Part shown: one piece after another, positions 55,946 to 64,000 of the stretch
Position numbering within the stretch: the stretch's first letter is position 1
Layout: each line of letters begins with the position of its first letter
Origin: Apoda limacodes
Lineage: Eukaryota > Arthropoda > Insecta > Lepidoptera > Limacodidae
Length of the DNA stretch: 64,000 nucleotides
Assembly: GCA_946406115.1 (NCBI GenBank)
Contig: OX291546.1
Location: 8,859,019-8,923,018 of the forward strand
Direction: 5' to 3'
Program-made: the position numbers and the translations under genes
The notes under the pieces: model-generated
Database searches by the model: none
The model's input: the letters and a program-made list of their open reading frames with translations, nothing else
What the model was told of the DNA's origin: nothing

Positions 55946-58649
55946 CTGATTCATTAAGTTCTTCTCAAAACATTTAACGTGTAAGAATGATAATCTAACA
56001 AGCAGGCATAAAATGAAATACACAAATTAAAGTCACATACATTTTATTTTCTTAAATTATTAACCATTGATTTCCAAGAGTACAACTAAAAAACAAATTA
56101 AAGTACAAACACGTTATGCATCGCTACATTAAACACAACTGTAGGTAACTTCTCTTGGCAAACCCTCTTTCTGACTAAATACGGCGCACCACGTGAACGA
56201 GACAAGGTATACCTCAGGGTACATACGTAACAGTCACTTAACTTGGTCGGATAATAACAACAGCCTTAGAAACCATCAAACAGTACAGCAATCAGCAACT
56301 AATTTCATTTGCTAGATACACACGTAAACACAGAACATAAGTAAGTAAGGTAATACTTAAAGTAAAGCCTGAAAACAATAAGTCTTGATATTGAGCGAAC
56401 CCAACTTAAATATTTGAAATACATTCAAACATTCAATTCGAAATATGTACGTAAAATACATGCAAACATTCAATTAGAACTTTATATAAGTAATCTATGT
56501 ATATTTTTACAACACAATTTATTTTGAAAGCAATTTCCATGATATTTATATATATTTCAAAGAAAATTAATGGTTTGTAGTCCCATCTGATGACACGCAC
56601 TAAAATTTCTACTGAAACATATTTTTGAATCTTGAAATATAACCATAATTTATCGATCATTACAAAAAAAGCAAAAAAATCATCTTCGCATAAATAACCA
56701 ATGTTTATTTCGATTATTAAAATGAATTTTTATACATATTATTAATGTCTTAACAAATTTTAATTAAGAGTTTGATGTATTTTGGACAAAAATACGAGTA
56801 TCAGCAAATAATTTAACATTAGCACACAAAATAATGTATGCACTGTAAATTTATTTAACCACGAAAAACTTTGAAAATCAATATTTAAATCTAACAGTTT
56901 AAACATTTAGCACGACAAGGCTAGGAAAATATCTTTATTTGAATAAAATATAGTGTAACCTGTAGAATAGATTCCTTATTATTGAGTTTATACACTCATC
57001 CATTAACACAAAACGTTTTATTAGCAAATTAATGTTCAAAAATAATGCTGTATTCGTTACTACAAATGCGTGTAAAAGGGGCAGTATGATCTTTAAGATT
57101 ATTTTTTTTAACCAAATAAATATTTAATTTTAATTAGGTCAAAGTTTAAATTACTCTCTGTGGCATGTTATGAGATACAACAATCACTCGTCAACATTTC
57201 CAAATATATATTCTCTTACAGATTTACACTCGATTTAAATTTAGTTCATAACTATTTTAATACAAGTTTAAATGTACACAAAATGTCAACCCTCCTTTTA
57301 CCCGAAATACATGCAACTATTTGATACACAACAAACTCTTAAACTACAAACGTGAAAATATTTCGTCACAATATCTTAAATGTAGTCTAATTATTTTCTT
57401 ATGGACTGTAAAGAAAGTGTGAAATGCAATAAGTTTTGTTATACTCTTATATAATAACATTATTATGTTACATCTATATCAGTCAAATTATTTTCAAAGT
57501 ATTACATAATAACCGACTATTGATTTACTTGTGTATCTACAAACTTTGCCACATGTAGCACATAGGTATATTCCAAATTAATAACCACATTCTGTACAAA
57601 ATTCTTTTTAAAAAGTAATGTTGAATTTTCTGATTTGCAATTTAGATTTTTATTATAATTCATAACAAAATTTAGAACCTCTTGGTCTATTTAAGATATG
57701 AGATAAATTAAGTAGACATATTAAAGGTGCAATGAATCAGATAGATGTCGAAGTCAAAGTTGTTTAGTTACAAGTTTTATGTACAAATAAATCTGTAATC
57801 GGCTTCGTCCGGTTAGATCTCTTACTATCAGTGCAGTATTTACAAGGTATAAAGCAACCCTTACATTAAGTCAATGTAAATAATAAAAAAAAAACAAATA
57901 TAATAAGCTTTGCATGTAAATCATTTAATCAATATTTAAAGGAGAGAACTCATATTGAGCCCAGAAATTAAAATGAAAGAAAAAAATGTGCCACCTGCGT
58001 CCAAAACATTAGCACGATAATTTTTCAAGTTTGAGTATGAAATGAAAAGACAAATAAGTCCTATTAAGTTCAGATAATTTAGAAGAGCAATGCTAATTAA
58101 TGACCAACTTACACAAAGTCTATTATTATTTACATACATATCATTTTAGCCTCTTGGGCACTTTGCGTATTTACTACTCTAATTAGGTACTCGCCAGTAA
58201 TGCGCCAATTTCAATGTTTACGTTCCTATCAAAACTATCCTTTGTACAACGCCAATAACATTCTTAAATATCTAGTTTTTATTTGATACACTGCCGTTAG
58301 TCTCGACTTAATTACCCTACGCTATTAACAAAATATGTATCAATATTATTTTACATGTCTTACCAAATACACTTGTAAAACGATGCTCAATTCGTGATTA
58401 TATTTATACTACGTCTTCCATCATTATGTTTAGAAATCTATAAAGGCATCTTTACCTCAGACTTTAGATTTTACACCGCCATTATGGTGTTTTTATAAAC
58501 TAATTAACTATAAGTTAGATACAAAATTAATAAATAAATATAGTTAACCAAATTTAAAGTGAATGACTTACCCTCATAGAAGGTTAAACATCACTGTATA
58601 GTGAGACCGAAAAAAGACCACGCAATAGAGTTGGAACAATTTTTGCGTT

Positions 58650-58818
58650 CTACGAGCTTATTGCAAAACTCTCGTGTTCTCGGGAACAAAATTTATGAAA
58701 GAACATCTCGCCTCTCGTGACGGAAAAACTAGATCTTTAAACGCGAGATGCTCTTCTTCACAGTCTGTCTCCGAAAACGCAAGACCCGAGTACTCCAGAC
58801 TTTTTACAGTAAGCTCCC
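58650..58818. mobile_element. Hairpin element family member
   Basis: Contains CTCGTGTTCTCGGGAACAAA, ACGCAAGACCCGAGTACTCC and TACAGTAAGCTCCCA, shared with 55791-55945 and, at the tip, with 62303-62471. Non-coding. Confidence 0.6.
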
Positions 58819-60549
58819 AGATATACTATCACGATTTTGCTATCAGAATTAACTAATAATTTCATGAACGTTAAATTATACTAAGCATTAGTAAAATATA
58901 ACAAAATTAATTGAAAACTTTTTAGGCATTTGATGGCAGTATCGTAACTGGTTGTATTCAATTTACATTTATAATTTACAAAACATTTAACGCTAACACT
59001 TAAATAATGGTAACATAATGAGGAACGGACGCATGTCGCTCATTCAGGTAACAGGATATTCATTATAAAGTAAATATTTCCCACCTTTACATACTCAGAC
59101 TATTATTTAATATCTTAGTTGTGGTTTTCAAACTTGTGATTTAATAAAAGTAATTAAAAGTGCCTACTTTGAAAGGAACTGCACGAGTTGATAGTGAAAT
59201 ATTACTAAGTTTGCTTATATTGTAGGACTTAGCATTAGCTTTACGTTATAATATGTTGGATTTCTTTATGTTACGTATCAAAGCAAATGAATTTTATTAT
59301 ACTGTGAAAATTTATAACAACACTGAAGGACAGTGAGATTCTAGTAACTGGAAAAAAAACAGAGATAAAACTAGAGCGTATAAAAAAAATTGTGCATTGA
59401 TGTCATTATGAAACGTCACTAAAACAAACGAATTTAAACTAGAACCTAAGTCCTTAGAACGAACTTTTTGGTTGCATTTACTTAACTTTAAATGGGCATT
59501 CTTTACCCTTCATATATATTCTAGGTAATGGTAACTGTTCACCGTTGCTGAAACTCTAATTACATATTACATAACTATTAATTAATACAAATGTTACTGA
59601 TAATAACGACAAATAGCTTTCAAAGGCAGTTTTAATAATACATAATATAATTGTCTATTAATTGTGTGTTTAGAATTATGTATTTTTTGTCTTCTATTTT
59701 TTTTATTGTTTTGTTAATATTTTGATTTGATTTTTTTAACTGAATTGTGATGTTATTTTATGTTATATGGAAATAAGTATATATTAATATTATTTGACGT
59801 AATTACGTAAATTCACATGTGACTTAATTATCAAAATGTTATGGGTGATGGAACAAATGGGAAATTATTTATACAATACAATATATTGTAAAATGAAGGG
59901 TCTTGTAACTGCCATAAAAGCATGGCACCTCAAATATAAAGTTAATGTTATTTAATATTCGGTTACAAATGAAAATAATTTCTGGAATATCAATAATAAT
60001 TTTATTTAAAACTGTACTTTCATGACGTTTTCAAACCAATTTTGATTTGCTCGAGTGATTATAGTTTATCTACGAGTAACACAATGAAATTGCTAACTAA
60101 CAGCGACATGGCATAGGTACAAGACACATTAAAAAAAAAAAATTTCGGAAATCAATATCTTGATCCTTAAAACTTATAATCTGTGTATTTTAAAATAAAA
60201 CTCTTGAAAATTACCCAAAAACACTGTATTATTGACCAAAAGCAACGTTTTCAAAGGGCTTTTTTGCGAACTAATAGGTATTAAAATTTCAGGTAACACT
60301 GACTTCAATATTTTACTAAGTCATAAAAGTACAATCAGATAATATGAAAATATTTAACAGCAAAGTGACCAACATGAATCCTTAGGGGAATGGTACATCT
60401 AGATTGGATAAGGTAATTGAACATTAGTAAAACAATAAGGACTCAAATAATTTATTATAATACATTTCAAGATGTAACACAAGAATTACTTTGGAACAGT
60501 AGGTGAATGGACGCATTAAATCATTTGGTAATTAAATTTTTTTGTTATT

Positions 60550-60645
60550 ACTTACATACATAACGAGACGCCTGTTTTCCCGAGGGGCAGGCAGAGACCA
60601 AAGACTGCCACTTGCCCCGATCCTGACACATTTCTTTTGCTCTTA
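60550..60645. repeat. Interspersed repeat scrap
   Basis: ACATACATAACGAGACGCCT ... GGGGCAGGCAGAGACCAAAG ACTGCCACTTGC. This phrase is widespread in lepidopteran genomes as part of a LINE-derived repeat. About 95 bp. Confidence 0.5.
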
Positions 60646-61940
60646 TTTTCTTCTGTTATTATTTACTGTAAAACATTAGCAGTTTTTATTTTATTGTAAT
60701 CAAGTAGGTCCTTTATGACATAACATAACACATTGTGTTAACAACAAAGTAAATGTTAAAAACAAATATTTTTTTTACCTTTTCCAATCTATATGAACTA
60801 AAATTGTAATGTTAAATTGAAATTGAACTCAAATTGAAACATTTTAGGTATTTGAAGCAGAGAACTTTGCAGAAAAAATTGAAAATTAGTTTAATACCGA
60901 ACAGAACAACGATGCAATGAATATAAGTGTAACAGTACATTATAAGAATTCACATACCGAGATAGACATTTAAATCGAAATAAATGTTGATTATTTTAGT
61001 CAGAGTCGTAGTAAGTAAAGTAAAGTAATGAAGTATTGGCAGCAGAAATGCATAAGTTGTGACTATAAGAACCGAGCGAATCTGCGCTTAGAATAGAATT
61101 AAGGTTAGTGTATAAACAGTACAGTTGTATACAGGCAGTCTTAGTAAACACTGAGAGTATATACTTAGTGCTAATGCATGAACAAGTCATACAAAATTTA
61201 ATTAAAAATCCTCAATTACAAACACACCCAGTAATCCTACTGGTCCTAGACGTTATAAAATGCAAACTAAAACAGTTATTTTCATTTACAAGAAACGACT
61301 ATGTCTAAAACAACATATTTATCTATAGTAAAATTACATTCTATATTTACAGAAATAATATATTATGCGATTTTTCGACTGTTAAATTTAAATAGTAACA
61401 TATATTTTAAACTATATAAGACTAAGTAGTTTACACTACCGCGTATAAAACACTCATTCAAGTCCCTGGTACCTATTTCATAATAATTATTTAATAATAA
61501 ATCAGTCTGTCAATTGGGACGTTTAAATTCCTCTACAAAACAAAACCAATACACACATCGATTCAACAAAGGTATACCTTAGTTTATAATGCGCTTTCCT
61601 CGCCATTGTCATAAAAGAAAAAATCACTTGTCATATCACGGACGCGGGTTCAGCCGATTCCCGAAGTTTGTTCAAACTTAGAACGCCAGTTATTGTCGAT
61701 GGTAATCAAGTGTTGCCATTTTTGTGCAATACTTGTTTTTAAATTATTTTACGGCCTGGTCAGTATAAGACCTTACGCCAGATTGTCACTTGTACGCTAG
61801 TGGTGTGCTCTTGTGCTGGCCTGGTGTGAACACAGGTGGTGTTATCGAGCGCGGTAGTCATAAGACGAGAGTGCGGCGAGGGCGCTTAGTGACGCCAGTC
61901 GCTCGTACGTCGAGAACTAGACGCCTTGCTGTGCCATATA

Positions 61941-63025
61941 CTATCTGATCTCAGCCGAATTTAGCACGAAAGGTACGTAGAACATTTTGCTTTCCAGTAA
62001 TAAGTTGGCTGCCGCTTGGATCTGTAAGTAAAAATTGAAGAATGTGAGGTAGACTGTAAATTCGCATGCCATAAATAGTACCTATAGTAGATTCCTAAAG
62101 ACTTAGAAGATTTATCTTTTTAAAGCTCTAATGGACCTAGTAACGGACCGAAGTATTTGATATTAATTTCAACTTAATACCCTGACCTTTTCTTGAAAAA
62201 GATCTTGACAGATAGACAGACGGACCACACTTTTGTAAGCCAGGTTTTTAATCAAATAGCTTCTTTTACAGTGTTATAATAAGATAGGATAGAAGACTGT
62301 TAAGGGAGCTTATTGGGAATAGTCTTGAGTACGCCAAACTCACGAATTCGAGAGAAAATTGTATGGAAGTACCTAGGTCTTCCACCTCGTGGCAAGTGAA
62401 TGTACTTGCATTAAAACTTCTCTCGAATTTCAGAGTCTGGCATACTCGAAACTGTTCCCTATAAGCTCCCAGATGTTGTAGACGCTTTATTTTTTTAGAA
62501 ATAATGTGTTTTTTTCAGCAATTTCGTATTTTTTTTTACCATAACGATTTTTAATCAAAACAAATGTAGTTTGTCTATAGTCTATATCTTAGGAAATAGT
62601 TGAAAAAGCTGAAGTCTAGTAGTTGACATGGTTAAACTGTGCTATTTTACATAAGTAAAGTACTTATCTATAACCCAGGGAGGCGAAGCTTTATTGCGAA
62701 AAGCGTCGAGGCTCTGGATATTGAAAAAAAAAACAACGAAGGTAGGTTTTACCTCTCGAGACCTGTGGAAGTACTCGCATACATTTTTTACTGCAGAATT
62801 AATAAGTTTGGCGGACATGAGACGTATCGTAATAAGCTCCCACCCAGCTAGGTTCATCACAGTTTAGGAAAACGAAGTACCTATACATAAAATAAAAGGG
62901 CATATAAACCTCAGGTATCCTTGCAAACAGTTCCTGTAATCTGCCAGGATGGTGCGGAGCTGCATGTTCCAAGTAACTCCGCAGAACTTGAACGTAACGA
63001 TCCTGAATGCCCTCTAGCTCCACTT
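61941..63025 (-). CDS. Hr4: Nuclear receptor, probably HR4 (last two coding exons, partial)
   Basis: Minus-strand exons 63025-62910 and 62021-61941 join in frame (CCTGAG/GTTTAT donor, TTACAG/ATC acceptor). The upstream exon reads VELEGIQDRYVQVLRSYLEH AAPHHPGRLQELFARIPE, helices about 8-10 of a nuclear receptor ligand-binding domain. The last exon reads IQAAANLLLESKMFYVPFVL NSAEIR and stop. The ending (ESKMFYVPF.LNS) fits NR6A-type receptors (insect HR4, vertebrate GCNF) rather than FTZ-F1, HR38 or USP. HR4 is an ecdysone-induced orphan receptor acting in moulting and metamorphosis. The DNA-binding domain and most of the gene lie beyond the right edge. The receptor class is sure, the HR4 label a good inference. 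Confidence 0.82.
62303..62471. mobile_element. Near-palindromic hairpin MITE in the last HR4 intron
   Basis: Left GGGAGCTTATTGGGAATAGT and right ACTGTTCCCTATAAGCTCCC are inverted. Complementarity continues through GAATTCGAGAGAAAATTGTA towards the centre, so almost the whole 169 bp can fold. Related copies lie at 27184-27312, 55791-55945, 58650-58818 and 62675-62840. Confidence 0.85.
62675..62840. mobile_element. Hairpin element family, second copy in the last HR4 intron
   Basis: Ends with GTAATAAGCTCCCACCC and starts near CAGGGAGGCGAAGCTTTATT. The interior carries CTCGAGACCTGTGGAAGTAC TCGCATACATTTTT, like the family members nearby. Decayed. Confidence 0.55.
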
Positions 63026-64000
63026 CTGCAAAGAAAAATAAAAAATTAGAAAATTAAAAATTTACTTTGAGCCCTATAGATAAAAGGGGTTGGCTGAAAT
63101 TTTTTAAAGCAATTATAAAATTGTACTATATTTCATAATCATTACGTAATTACATAAACACCATTAAAAATACTACGATAATTAAATTTCTGTTAAATAT
63201 TAAGGTAAGCTTATTTGAACATTTCAAGTTAGCTTTCTTAGCTACTCGCCGCTAGATGGCATTGGTTGTAAACAAAATATCCAATGCCATTAGCATCGAG
63301 CGAGCGCGGCGTGCGGCGATGACGTCACGCGTTTAGTAGGTCACTCCGATAGCGGGGCAACGACCGCGGCTAGCCGTTGACCTCCGCTCGACAACTCGCT
63401 TGCGTCCTCACTCGCTCTTGCCATCTCGTTCGCACACGTGTGAATGTTCATGAAATTATACGTGCGCCTGTTTCTTGTGCGACGTTTATCTTTACGTTTA
63501 CCTTCATTTTAATAAATTGGCGGATTTTACTCAGTACACAAAAGGTAATTAAAATAACACGTTTGATTACTTCATTTGCTGTAGAAGGATACGTTTACTA
63601 TTATAATAACATTTACTAACAAATGTTATCACTGCATTTCTTAAACGTACCTATATTCAATTAGTTTTTTTAACCGATCGAATGAATGGCACGCATTTTT
63701 GCCATATAAAATTGATTATTGTATTTTTTACAGGTTGCATCGTATTGTAGTGCTCATATAATACTCGTACAGCGGTTACGTAAAGAGCGCAAGTCGAAGC
63801 GGTACTAGCGAGTAACGTTGCTATAATCTGCGCTTTTTTCTATGCGCCAGAGAGCAGCGCAAAAGAGAAAGTGCGCCTTCCGCATCGCACTTTCCGCTTG
63901 GAGCGGAGAGTGAAATGCTGTCCCGTTACTGACGTAATCATACTACTACCATTTTACTCGGTATTATTATGACATTTATTTATTTGAGTGCGTTGGTTGG
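63026..64000 (-). other. HR4 intron at right edge
   Basis: Intronic sequence upstream of the 63025 exon. GC-richer patches occur at 63240-63480 (with GATGACGTCACGCGTTTAG) and at 63760-63930, where GAAAGTGCG...CGCACTTTC could form a small stem. No further coding exon was recognised. Confidence 0.45.

Larger units (their letters stand above)
56020..61940 (-). other. Probable HR4 3' UTR
   Basis: Nearly 6 kb downstream of the HR4 stop codon contains no credible exon on either strand and few recognisable transposons apart from 58650-58818 and 60550-60645. It is very AT-rich with many homopolymer stretches. A minus-strand AATAAA lies at 56048-56043, a plausible distal cleavage signal. Long 3' UTRs are common in ecdysone-pathway receptor genes. 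This is inference. Confidence 0.4.

Noticed and set aside
60996..61308. Overlapping 64- and 66-codon ORFs on opposite strands
   Set aside because: No conserved residues, AT-rich composition and position in the presumed HR4 3' UTR; expected by chance.

Overview
The window looks like nuclear genomic DNA of an insect, most probably a moth or butterfly. It is AT-rich. Its genes are split into small exons by canonical GT/AG introns. It is crowded with transposon remnants typical of Lepidoptera: a Helitron ending in a GC-rich hairpin plus CTAG, tRNA-derived SINEs, LINE tails ending in repeated TTTGACTTTGA, Tc1/mariner, hAT, MULE and many MITEs. The order is an inference; the species cannot be read from the sequence.

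Four conserved genes were reconstructed exon by exon. (1) 1274-19236, + strand: an eleven-exon Ro60/TROVE2 RNA-binding ring protein (634 aa) whose C-terminal von Willebrand A-like half has lost most of its metal-site residues. (2) 28124-35977, + strand: a six-exon catalytic subunit of protein phosphatase 6 (303 aa). (3) 52001-46355, - strand: a five-exon translation initiation factor eIF3 subunit i (329 aa, WD40), whose first coding exon is only the ATG. (4) 63025-61941, - strand, partial: the last two coding exons of a nuclear receptor, best matched to HR4 (NR6A, GCNF-like). The sequence to its left, 56020-61940, carries no coding signal and is probably a very long 3' UTR.

Layout. 1-710 is a LINE tail. 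1274-19236 is Ro60, whose introns hold a LINE fragment, a pogo/Tigger-like element, SINEs, a dead mariner-type transposase, MITEs and a three-layer nest (a Helitron inside a hAT-like element inside a LINE). 19237-27872 is AT-rich intergenic DNA with MITEs, a hAT transposase scrap and SINEs. 28124-35977 is PPP6C, with two more copies of the same hAT-like element. 35978-46354 separates the convergent PPP6C and eIF3i genes and is almost all transposon: a Tc1-type element (36396-42397) hosting a Jockey-type LINE and a GAAACC-rich piece, directly followed by a MULE with long terminal inverted repeats (42420-46047). 46355-52001 is eIF3i with a dead mariner in intron 3. 52.5-55.4 kb holds an inverted repeat, a SINE, a broken copy of a multicopy TGCDT family gene and a LINE remnant. 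56-64 kb is the 3' part of HR4.

The four genes are unrelated housekeeping or developmental genes, and nothing suggests they work as one system. The unusual material is the MIDAS-less Ro60, the MULE with arrays of a 12-bp palindrome, the TSD-verified hAT family, and an accidental LINE/Tc1 fusion reading frame.
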